Shown here piece after piece: positions 15,901-22,896 of a stretch of 50,254 bases of DNA (position 1 is its first letter; every line of letters starts with the position of its first letter). The stretch is taken from NCBI RefSeq assembly GCF_001646945.1, contig NZ_LUTV01000001.1, positions 579,971 to 630,224 of the forward strand, in the 5' to 3' direction. The stretch is from Endozoicomonas ascidiicola. Its GTDB lineage: Bacteria > Pseudomonadota > Gammaproteobacteria > Pseudomonadales > Endozoicomonadaceae. Below the pieces are notes generated by a model that saw nothing but the letters and a program-made list of their open reading frames with translations, did not search any database and was not told where the DNA came from. The position numbers and the translations under genes were made by a program.

Positions 15901-16242
15901 ATGACGTTTGAAAATCTCGATGTATGGAAACGATCATCCCGGCTGAGTGTCAGCATCTACAAAGAACTGGCTGGGCTGAAAGATTATGGCTTTAAAGACC
16001 AGATCACCCGTGCCTCCCTATCCATCCCGAGCAATATTGCCGAAGGGTTGGAAAGGGAATCTCACAAAGAAAAACGTCATTTCCTAAGTATCGCCCGTGG
16101 CTCAGCCGCAGAGCTGAGAACTCAAATCTATATTGGTATCGAGATAGGTTACATCAACAAAGACATTGGGAAGCTTTGGATCGAAACCGTAAAAAACATC
16201 TCTGCCATGTTGCAGGGGTTGATCAATTCCATTCGGAATTGA
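15901..16242 (+). CDS. S23/Avd-like four-helix-bundle protein
   Basis: The 113-residue protein is a clear four-helix-bundle (23S rRNA intervening-sequence, S23) family member: FENLDVWKRSSRLSVSIYKE, YGFKDQITRASLSIPSNIAE, GLERESHKEKRHFLSIARGS, AAELRTQIYIGIEIGY. Relatives are encoded in intervening sequences of 23S rRNA genes, and Avd, the accessory factor of diversity-generating retroelements, has the same fold; the family is basic, pentameric and thought to bind nucleic acid. Here it sits alone between arrays B and C; its TGA is the first three bases of array C. ATG 15901 is chosen on homology. It is the only protein in this cassette. Confidence 0.9.
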   Translation: MTFENLDVWKRSSRLSVSIYKELAGLKDYGFKDQITRASLSIPSNIAEGLERESHKEKRHFLSIARGSAAELRTQIYIGIEIGYINKDIGKLWIETVKNISAMLQGLINSIRN

Positions 16243-16332
16243 TCCGTTTTCCGTTTTCCGTTGGCCGTGATCCGAAAGCTTTTACGGCCAACGGATAACG
16301 GATAACGGATAACGGATAACGGATAACGGACA
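16240..16332. repeat. Heptamer array C (5 + 7 units)
   Basis: Left units TGATCCG, TTTTCCG twice, TTGGCCG, TGATCCG (16240-16274); core AAAGCTTTT (16275-16283); right units ACGGCCA, five ACGGATA and ACGGACA (16284-16332). The first unit contains the S23 stop codon, and the last unit runs directly into the remnant of a higB-like toxin gene. Core plus adjacent units match array B over 32 bp. Confidence 0.95.
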
Positions 16333-16439
16333 TCAGCATTATCTACTTCATAAGCCAGAAGCTCTTTGTAAAACACATTGTTGATCATAAAGCCTACGAT
16401 GAAATCACCAAGCGCTGCCGTAAAGGAGGAAGCCTGTGA
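16333..16439 (+). pseudogene. higB: HigB-like toxin C-terminal remnant
   Basis: After array C an open frame reads ISIIYFISQKLFVKHIVDHK, AYDEITKRCRKGGSL and TGA at 16437-16439, overlapping the higA start by GTGA. HVxxHxxYD near the end is typical of HigB toxins that cleave ribosome-bound mRNA. The N-terminal two thirds are missing and replaced by the array, so the gene is dead. Confidence 0.7.
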
Positions 16440-16888
16440 GCATGCACGATACAAAAAGCATGGTTGAATTAACCCGGCGATTTCATCATTTATTGGAAGC
16501 TGCACCTTTTCTGGAAGGTATCAATAGCGAAAGTGATTATGAACAGGCTCTTAAGGCCACAGAAGCGCTGTGCAAAAGTATTGGAGACAACCCGAATGAC
16601 CCTCGGAATCTCCTACTGGACATGATCACCCAGAAAATAGAACGCTATGAATACCAAACAGACCCTGTTCTTTCACAGTGGGATAAACAAGATGGCACCA
16701 TTGCCCTGCTCAAAGTATTAATGCGCCAGCATAATCTGACGCAGTCCGATCTGCCAGAAATCGGCAGCCAGGGAGTAGTGTCGGAAGTTCTAAACGGCAA
16801 GCGACCATTGAACCTGCGGCAGATACAGAATCTGGCTGAACGGTTTGGGTTGCCGGTAACGTTATTTTTTGAGCATGGAACGCACTGA
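16436..16888 (+). CDS. higA: HigA-family antitoxin
   Basis: The 150-residue protein has the long N-terminal region of this HigA subgroup (ELTRRFHHLLEAAPFLEGIN, SESDYEQALKATEALCK) and a C-terminal helix-turn-helix (LKVLMRQHNLTQSDLPEIGS, VVSEVLNGKRPLNLRQIQNL). GTG 16436 is chosen because AGGAGG lies six bases upstream and it overlaps the toxin stop; ATG 16442 is further from the site. The toxin partner is truncated, so it is an orphan antitoxin or regulator. It converges with the DegT-type gene, with array D in between. Confidence 0.85.
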   Translation: MSMHDTKSMVELTRRFHHLLEAAPFLEGINSESDYEQALKATEALCKSIGDNPNDPRNLLLDMITQKIERYEYQTDPVLSQWDKQDGTIALLKVLMRQHNLTQSDLPEIGSQGVVSEVLNGKRPLNLRQIQNLAERFGLPVTLFFEHGTH

Positions 16889-16966
16889 TTGTTGCATCAT
16901 TCATATTCTGTCTTTATATAAACGAAAAGTAGTGTTGAATGAACTCGTGCCATACCAGACGCAAGT

Positions 16967-17010
16967 TGTTCCGTGTTCCAAAAGCTTTAACGGTCAACGG
17001 TCAACGGCCT
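16967..17010. repeat. Heptamer array D (2 + 3 units)
   Basis: Short member: TGTTCCG, TGTTCCA (16967-16980), core AAAGCTTTA (16981-16989), ACGGTCA twice and ACGGCCT (16990-17010). The right arm encodes the last residues and the TGA (16994-16996) of the DegT-type gene on the minus strand. Confidence 0.9.
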
Positions 17011-18172
17011 CTCCCATAACCTCCTGAACAACCTCACAAGTCTTAGAAATCTCATCCTGAGTTAACGTCGGGTGAACCAGAAACATCAAACTGGTATCGC
17101 CTAACTCTCTGGCTATAGGTAAACGTTCTTCAGGGCGAAAACCGGAATGATCAAAAGCTTTTTCCAGATAAATTTCTGAACAGGAACCCTGGTAACAAGG
17201 TACACCCGAACCATTAATTTCATCCACAATTCGATCTCGGCTCCAACCTTCTTTCAGCATTTCAGGGCGTACAAACACATAATGTTTATAGCAGGCATGT
17301 TCTATTGATTCGGGAACCTCAGGAATACGTAACGCTGTAATCGTACGACAAACTTCTGTTATTGCAGCTGCATTGGCCTGACGCTTTCGAGTCCATTCCG
17401 GCATTCGCCGTAACTGAATTCTGCCAATGGCTGATTGCATTTCGGTTATGCGCCAGTTAGTACCAAATTCATTGTGTAGCCAGCGAAATCCACGAGGGTG
17501 TTCAGTGTTATAAACTGAGTCATAACATTTACCATGATCTTTAAAAGACCACATCGCTTTCCACAGCACTTCATCATTAGTGGTGACCATACCGCCTTCA
17601 CCGCCGGTGGTCATAATCTTATCCTGACAAAACGACCATGCACCAATATGGCCAATACTGCCTACCGGACGACCTTTGTATTTTGCACCATGAGCCTGGG
17701 CACAGTCTTCAATGACAAAAAGATTATTCTTTTCAGACAATGCCATGATCGGGTCCATATCACAGGGTAAACCGGCGAGGTGAACACAGATAATAGCTTT
17801 GGTATGTTCCGTTAACACTGCAGCAATCGTGTCGGCAGTGATATTCTGGGAATCCCGATCCACTTCAGCAAACACCGGCTTTGCTCCGGAGTTAACAATA
17901 CTACTGGCAGAAGCAAGAAAGGTACGAGGAGTAACAACCACCTCATCACCCGTCCCTATTCCGAGAGCATGAAGCGCCAAATCCAACGCCAATGTTCCGT
18001 TTGCCAGCGCAATGGCATGTTCGGTACCGCAGTATTCAGCAAACTCTTTCTCAAACTCGCGGCTTTCGGTGCCCGTCCAGTAATTGACTTTATTAGACAG
18101 TAATACACGGCTGACGGCATCGGCTTCTTCCTGAGTGAAAGAAGGCCAGGGGAAGAACGGAGTGTTTAGCAT
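16994..18172 (-). CDS. DegT/DnrJ/EryC1/StrS-type sugar aminotransferase
   Basis: A 392-residue fold-type I PLP enzyme: YWTGTESREFEKEFAEYCGT near the start, VIEDCAQAHGA with the Asp that contacts PLP, and WSFCQDKIMTTGGEGGMV with the Schiff-base Lys. Such enzymes aminate a keto sugar nucleotide, a natural next step after the WbpM-type dehydratase, from which it is separated by the S23 and higBA passengers. The extreme C-terminus (AVDR and stop) comes from array D. Substrate is inferred from context. Confidence 0.9.
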   Translation of the reverse strand: MLNTPFFPWPSFTQEEADAVSRVLLSNKVNYWTGTESREFEKEFAEYCGTEHAIALANGTLALDLALHALGIGTGDEVVVTPRTFLASASSIVNSGAKPVFAEVDRDSQNITADTIAAVLTEHTKAIICVHLAGLPCDMDPIMALSEKNNLFVIEDCAQAHGAKYKGRPVGSIGHIGAWSFCQDKIMTTGGEGGMVTTNDEVLWKAMWSFKDHGKCYDSVYNTEHPRGFRWLHNEFGTNWRITEMQSAIGRIQLRRMPEWTRKRQANAAAITEVCRTITALRIPEVPESIEHACYKHYVFVRPEMLKEGWSRDRIVDEINGSGVPCYQGSCSEIYLEKAFDHSGFRPEERLPIARELGDTSLMFLVHPTLTQDEISKTCEVVQEVMGEAVDR

Positions 18173-18208
18173 GGTTGATTTAAGTGCTTATTGAATGTGA
18201 TTGGAATG

Positions 18209-18282
18209 TTGTCCGCTTTCCGAAGTCCGTTGTCCGAAAAATACAAGAAAATGCATGTTCGAAAGGCGGACAACGGCAAGCG
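18209..18282. repeat. Heptamer array E, degenerate
   Basis: Left arm TTGTCCG, CTTTCCG, AAGTCCG, TTGTCCG (18209-18236). The core is longer than in A-D and starts AAAAATACAAGAAAATGCAT; the right arm is CGGACAACGGCAAGCG (18267-18282). The core resembles that of array F on the other side of hicAB. It lies between the divergent DegT-type gene and hicA. Confidence 0.8.
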
Positions 18283-18383
18283 ACTAAAACTGAACTACAT
18301 TGACCGTTTCCCATACGAATGCAACCATTTGATATTGCAATAGTGTGTATGGTGTGTATGTTTAAACAGGGCGAAGCCAGTAC

Positions 18384-18580
18384 ATGAAAAGCTCAGATAT
18401 CATAAAAGCTCTGGAAAGCCACGGGTGGTATTTGGTGCGAATACGAGGGAGTCATCACCATTTCAAACACCAAAACATTCCAGGGCTGGTGACAGTGCCG
18501 CACCAAAGCATGAAATACCGAAAGGCACACTGAAGAGCATTCTTAAACAGGCTCAAATAAAAGACCTATTAAAGCACTGA
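18384..18580 (+). pseudogene. hicA: HicA toxin, one-base frameshift
   Basis: The frame MKSSDIIKALESHGWYLVRI, RGSHHHFKHQNIPGLVTVPH is a HicA RNase with the catalytic His in GSHHHF. At 18501-18504 one C is missing, so the ending P-KHEIPKGTLKSILKQAQIK-DLLKH lies in the next frame and ends in TGA at 18580. The untranslated half contains the conserved toxin helix. HicA degrades mRNA and is held by HicB; this copy should be inactive unless the shift is a sequencing error. Confidence 0.85.
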
Positions 18581-18592
18581 AGGGGAAAGAAA

Positions 18593-18997
18593 ATGCGATA
18601 TCCGATTGTTCTGCATACTGATGATAATGTTCACTATGGTGCGACCGTTCCCGATATCCCCGGTTGCTTTTCAGCAGGAGAAGGCATTGACGAAACACTT
18701 GCACACGTTGAAGATGCCATTGCCGGTCATTTGGAAATACTATGTGAAAGCCAATCCACTATTCCTGAAGCGGGCAAGATTTCGGAGCACCAATCAAACC
18801 CAGACTATGCCAATGGCATTTGGGCATTTGTGGATATCGACATTACCCCTTATCTCGGAAAAGCAGAAAGAGTTAATATCACTCTGCCACAGTACCTGCT
18901 ATATCGAATAGACGAAATGGTTAAGACTCATCCTGCCTACCGCTCTCGTTCTGCTTTTCTGCAGGATGCAGCGTTGGATAAAATGCGCGATTTGTAA
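18593..18997 (+). CDS. hicB: HicB antitoxin
   Basis: The 134-residue protein has the HicB partial RNase-H-like fold (MRYPIVLHTDDNVHYGATVP, DIPGCFSAGEGIDETLAHVE) and a C-terminal ribbon-helix-helix (RVNITLPQYLLYRIDEMVKT). It neutralises HicA and represses the operon. A good ribosome site, AAGGGGAAAG, precedes ATG 18593, 13 bp after the hicA end. With hicA frameshifted it is probably an orphan repressor. Confidence 0.92.
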   Translation: MRYPIVLHTDDNVHYGATVPDIPGCFSAGEGIDETLAHVEDAIAGHLEILCESQSTIPEAGKISEHQSNPDYANGIWAFVDIDITPYLGKAERVNITLPQYLLYRIDEMVKTHPAYRSRSAFLQDAALDKMRDL

Positions 18998-19186
18998 CTT
19001 ACGAAGCCACGCATCCTGCGTGCACTTTCGGCAGATACTCTGTTCTCTTTATGCTTCCGCATCAGTCCAGCTATAAAGGCTTTACAGTTATTTAAAGCAT
19101 TTACCGCAACATGTCTGAATCAAACCAAAATCTTCGCGGCATTATCTCTTCGAATTTTGTAATTTTCTGCATTCATTGCAATTCAG

Positions 19187-19263
19187 TTTCCATTGCAGTC
19201 CGTTTCCGAAAAAGACAAGAAAGCGCTTTTAGAGGTTACGGACAGCGGATCATGGAAAACGGC
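19187..19263. repeat. Degenerate heptamer-like array F
   Basis: An imperfect palindrome with TTTCCAT and GTCCGT on the left (19187-19203) and ACGGAC and ATGGAAA on the right (19238-19258), core containing AAAGCGCTTTT. It keeps the CCGT...ACGG polarity, and its core ACAAGAAAG resembles array E. It lies between convergent hicB and the HAD gene, touching the HAD stop codon. The rest of 18998-19186 shows no gene. Confidence 0.6.
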
Positions 19264-19265
19264 TG

Positions 19266-19940
19266 TTAAGATGCCTCAAGCAGGCCTAGAGTTTCACTCA
19301 AACCTGTTACTTGAAATTGTGCCTCATATTGAGGTTCAACAGCTAAAGTACGGTACTCTCCATTATCAGAGACTAACTGAATGGTTTTCCAACCAAGGCG
19401 ATTAGGCGTAACAAAGTCTTTCACCGGATTATCTGCAATATAAACACACTCAGGAGATTTTACCTTTAGAACATTCTCTGTAGCGACAAAAGGCTTTTCA
19501 TGAGGTTTCCAATAATCTCTACCAAACTCATCGGTCACACAGATAAAATCGAAGTAGCGGCTAATCCTCAATGCTTCAATTTTATTCCTCTGGGCAGCCG
19601 TGTAACCGTCAGTGATCAGTGCTGTTTGATAATGTTGTGAGAAATACTCCAGCACCTTTGTAGTTTCTGTATCAAGCTGAATAGCTGGTTTGTGATTTCT
19701 ATATACCTCAATAAGCTCTTTTATCAGTTTATCCTGATAAGAAAAAGCCAGACAGTCCAGAGCTTCATTAAAGATTTTACCCCGATGACCATCAGTAAAT
19801 AGACGGGTGGCTATTTCATAGAAACCATCAATTTTATAGTTTACAGCTAAATACTGATCAACCGCTTTAAAACCACTATCAACATAAGTATGTTCTGGAT
19901 AAAGGGTATCATCCAAATCAAAAACAACCGCTTTAATCAA
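19266..19940 (-). CDS. HAD-superfamily phosphatase
   Basis: All HAD motifs are present: VVFDLDDTLYPE (residues 5-16, nucleophile Asp and the acid Asp), LITDGYT (motif II), a Lys in RNKIEAL and VYIADNPVKDF (motif IV acids). Its ATG overlaps the TGA of the ATP-grasp gene (ATGA), so the two act together. In polysaccharide loci such pairs make or modify a sugar nucleotide or a side group; the substrate is not visible. Confidence 0.88.
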   Translation of the reverse strand: MIKAVVFDLDDTLYPEHTYVDSGFKAVDQYLAVNYKIDGFYEIATRLFTDGHRGKIFNEALDCLAFSYQDKLIKELIEVYRNHKPAIQLDTETTKVLEYFSQHYQTALITDGYTAAQRNKIEALRISRYFDFICVTDEFGRDYWKPHEKPFVATENVLKVKSPECVYIADNPVKDFVTPNRLGWKTIQLVSDNGEYRTLAVEPQYEAQFQVTGLSETLGLLEAS

Positions 19941-20920
19941 CGGATATCCTCTCCTCTGACAATAATTTCATCGTCATAGCGCAACATAGCCAAGTCATCC
20001 TGCCAGCAATCCTGCGTCGCCTCACAAGGCTGACCGGTAAGCTCCTGGATAATCCACTTTGGAAAATCAGCACCAGCATGAAGGCTGAGTGGATGACCGC
20101 CACCAAATCGTGGATTGATTTCGATAAAACATATCCGGCCGTCAGGCTGTTTAAAGCACTGAACGGTCATACAGCCCACCGCATGAGGCAGTTTCTCTAC
20201 AACATTAGTCACTGCCGATATAATTTCGGGATCATTGACGGTTAACCCTTTACTCACCTCACCCGCTCTTGTTTCTAACCGTTTTCGAGGAACAACGCAG
20301 CGAACTTTACCGCTGAAATCCACATAAGCATCGCAGGTATATTCATCCCCCTGAATATATTCCTGCACAATAGCATTTTTGACATGGTGCTTAAAAAAAG
20401 TCAGTTCTTCTAAGCTGTTAACTTTGTTGACACCGATGCTGCAACTTCCATCCCAGGGCTTAATCAGTAAAGGAAAGTCGGAGTCTTTTAACTTATTAAT
20501 ATCAGATTCAGAAAGTACTCTGGGGGTATCGATGCTGTTTTCAGTAAAAAACTTCCAAGTATTATTTTTATCGAAACAGATATTATTGGTAGCCGATTCA
20601 CAGACTAACACTTCCGTTCCTATGGTCCTGAACGTATCTTTATGCTGTGAAAGCAGTGTCAGGTCGGTATCGATAAGAGACACTAGCAAGCGAATCTTAA
20701 ACGTTTCACAAATAGATATTAACTGTGGAATATAATCAGGCGATGAGACTCTTGGCACTTGTAACCGTTGATCAGCAATAAAAGATGCCGGAGCTGATTT
20801 TCCTGCATCAGCCGCATAAACTGTACCGCTGATATTCAATTCATCAAGTGTTTTTCTGAAATGGCGTATTAATGAGACACGCCGACCTGCTGCAGCAAAC
20901 AGGATATTAAATTCGGTCAT
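19937..20920 (-). CDS. ATP-grasp ligase
   Basis: The 327-residue protein has an N-terminal pre-ATP-grasp fold (NILFAAAGRRVSLIRHFRKT) and the ATP-grasp domain: PLLIKPWDGSCSIGVNKV, QEYIQGDEYTCDAYVD and FIEINPRFGGGHPLSLHAG with metal-binding Glu and Asn. ATP-grasp enzymes join a carboxylate to an amine or thiol through an acyl-phosphate. Carbamoyl-phosphate-synthase-like members are common in O-antigen loci and may add an amino acid or acyl group to a sugar. Coupled to the HAD gene downstream. Substrate unknown. Confidence 0.87.
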   Translation of the reverse strand: MTEFNILFAAAGRRVSLIRHFRKTLDELNISGTVYAADAGKSAPASFIADQRLQVPRVSSPDYIPQLISICETFKIRLLVSLIDTDLTLLSQHKDTFRTIGTEVLVCESATNNICFDKNNTWKFFTENSIDTPRVLSESDINKLKDSDFPLLIKPWDGSCSIGVNKVNSLEELTFFKHHVKNAIVQEYIQGDEYTCDAYVDFSGKVRCVVPRKRLETRAGEVSKGLTVNDPEIISAVTNVVEKLPHAVGCMTVQCFKQPDGRICFIEINPRFGGGHPLSLHAGADFPKWIIQELTGQPCEATQDCWQDDLAMLRYDDEIIVRGEDIR

Positions 20921-20943
20921 GGAATATTTACAGGCCCGTAGAA

Positions 20944-21702
20944 TTAATGATTAATTTTTTTCTTACAAGATTTAACGTTTAAACCTTTAACCTTTCCGCT
21001 TTTACGATGACCATCCAACGAGCTATCGGCAACATTTTTCTCAGTCAGCGGATTAATGTCATTACTCTTATCACGAGCAACAGGCTGCGAACTCAGGGTA
21101 GCAGTGCCTGTTTGGGTTCCTTCAAAAAAAGGCATGGTGGCATGATCATCCGAACTGATCCCTTCCCGGAGGATAACTTTCTTAACCGTTAAAGAAAGGA
21201 TTTTCATATCCAGCCAGACCGACTGGTTATTCACATACCACACATCCAGCTTAAACTTCTCATCCCAGGAAATAGCATTACGCCCATTAATCTGTGCCCA
21301 ACCGGTAATGCCCGGTTTCATCTCATGGCGGCGATACTGTTCTTTGGAATAAAGGGGAAGGTACTGAATTAACAAAGGCCGTGGCCCAACCAGACTCATA
21401 TCGCCTTTCAGCACATTCCAGAACTCGGGCAATTCATCCAGGCTGGCACGGCGCATAAAGCTGCCAAAAGGAGTAATCCGATCTGCATCAGGCAATGGTT
21501 TACCATCCGGGCCATTGGCATCGCGCATAGTGCGAAACTTGATCATCTCAAAGGGCTTACCATCCTGGCCAGGTCGTACCTGACGGAAAAAAACGGGCCT
21601 CCCCATAGTTTTTGCGACCTTCCAGGCAACAAAACTGATCACCGGAAAAAACAAAACAAGAGCTAAACAAGCTCCAAAAATATCGAATATACGCTTTAAC
21701 AT
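20944..21702 (-). CDS. Initiating sugar-phosphate transferase (PglC/WcaJ type)
   Basis: A bacterial sugar transferase with one N-terminal hydrophobic segment (DIFGACLALVLFFPVISFVA), the signature FEMIKFRTMRD, the active-site region SLDELPEFWNVLKGDMSLVG and PGITGWAQINGRN. It places the first sugar phosphate on undecaprenyl phosphate at the inner face of the membrane. ATG 21702 directly follows the nucleotidyltransferase stop. A charged tail of about 55 residues extends beyond the PglC core. The WbpM-type enzyme suggests a diacetamido or 6-deoxy-HexNAc sugar as first residue. Confidence 0.9.
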   Translation of the reverse strand: MLKRIFDIFGACLALVLFFPVISFVAWKVAKTMGRPVFFRQVRPGQDGKPFEMIKFRTMRDANGPDGKPLPDADRITPFGSFMRRASLDELPEFWNVLKGDMSLVGPRPLLIQYLPLYSKEQYRRHEMKPGITGWAQINGRNAISWDEKFKLDVWYVNNQSVWLDMKILSLTVKKVILREGISSDDHATMPFFEGTQTGTATLSSQPVARDKSNDINPLTEKNVADSSLDGHRKSGKVKGLNVKSCKKKINH

Positions 21703-21704
21703 GA

Positions 21705-22868
21705 TTAAGTATTTACACGTCTTAATACAAGATTTGCCAATCTTTTGCAGTGATAATAAGGTAAAAGCCAATTGCTTTTAAAATGATACTGTTCTTTCAT
21801 TGTCTCTGTCCTGGGCAATACTCCAGATACAAAATCAGAGAAATCGTCATAAAGTAAACTAACGAAAACAATATAACCAAGCTTATTCCATTTAGATGCA
21901 TCCGGTTCAAAAACACCTACTCTTTGCAACCAGGCAACCATAAGCTTAACTTTCCATTTAGCGGGTGAAAGCTCTTCAAGAACACTGAATGGTATTGGAG
22001 TACCGAGTAAACTCTGAGCCATAGCCAAAGACATAAAAACGGCTGTTTTGGTTCTAAGCTCTATCGTTAACTGAACAAACTTAGGCCAGTCTATTGCTTG
22101 AGAAGAAACTATACGATCTACATCAGTATGAAGCCGAAAACCGGGAGCACGAACAAAGGTATGCTTGGCGGTATGAAGGGCAACCTGCAATAAATTATCT
22201 TCGGGGGCCAGAAGTTTAACATCGGAGCCCTCAATGGGTACTGATCGGCTGATAAGTTCATCCGCATCAGGTTCCTGATCTGGCTGAATCCAGCGGCCTG
22301 CGACGGGTCTCCACTGAAGTTCAAACCAGAGGTGCTCTCCATTAGGCAGGTTTACCGAATACTCCGCACCACCGCCATGTTCAGCCGCTTCAAGGCTGTC
22401 TTCTTCAAAAGGGCAACGAAACTTTAATTGGTAACCTTCATCAGTAAGAATTTTGTGTGCTGTTCGGAATGATGTTTTACTCACAAGAACATCAATATCA
22501 CCCATTGGGCAGGCCCCATAATAGGGATACATACCACGAGTGATACCACTATTTTTCAAGGCTAACAGCGGTATCCCATTTTTGGTGAGTAATGAAGCTA
22601 CTTTATCAAGCTCAACCATATATGATTGTATTCGCTGGTCAATAACATTGTACTCAGCCAGCCAATGATCTGGTAAATCCCCGGGGATAACTTTGTTTAA
22701 AGCATGAGCAACAATGGGCACAACACCATTTAATTTAGCCTCATTAAATAGTTCCTGATCCCCATTGGCCGTATACAACAATCGGATCTCTTCTTCGTTT
22801 AAGAAGTCGTAATGACGCAGGCATAAACAAAAAAACTTTTGAGCATCAGTAACTTTAAATTCAATCAT
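21705..22868 (-). CDS. Nucleotidyltransferase-family protein (NTP_transf_5-like)
   Basis: The 387-residue protein carries ALKNSGITRGMYPYYGACPM and GDIDVLVSKTSFRTAHKILT (residues about 99-138), the Gly...DxD nucleotidyltransferase motif, then HTAKHTFVRAPGFRLHTDVD. Such proteins occur in many exopolysaccharide loci and their substrate is unknown. It lies just upstream of the initiating sugar transferase. Confidence 0.8.
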   Translation of the reverse strand: MIEFKVTDAQKFFCLCLRHYDFLNEEEIRLLYTANGDQELFNEAKLNGVVPIVAHALNKVIPGDLPDHWLAEYNVIDQRIQSYMVELDKVASLLTKNGIPLLALKNSGITRGMYPYYGACPMGDIDVLVSKTSFRTAHKILTDEGYQLKFRCPFEEDSLEAAEHGGGAEYSVNLPNGEHLWFELQWRPVAGRWIQPDQEPDADELISRSVPIEGSDVKLLAPEDNLLQVALHTAKHTFVRAPGFRLHTDVDRIVSSQAIDWPKFVQLTIELRTKTAVFMSLAMAQSLLGTPIPFSVLEELSPAKWKVKLMVAWLQRVGVFEPDASKWNKLGYIVFVSLLYDDFSDFVSGVLPRTETMKEQYHFKSNWLLPYYHCKRLANLVLRRVNT

Positions 22869-22896
22869 TAAATAACCAATTAATATCTAAGCTTTA

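Noticed and set aside
15901-16242. Diversity-generating retroelement
   Set aside because: The S23 protein resembles Avd, but there is no reverse transcriptase, template repeat or variable repeat in the window.
10420-18997. Chromosomal integron carrying TA cassettes
   Set aside because: TA genes are in mixed orientation, no attC-like sites were recognised, and the only integrase is of another subgroup and 30 kb away.
19193-19405. 70-residue ORF on the plus strand
   Set aside because: Overlaps array F and the 3' end of the HAD gene in antisense; no family features or ribosome site.
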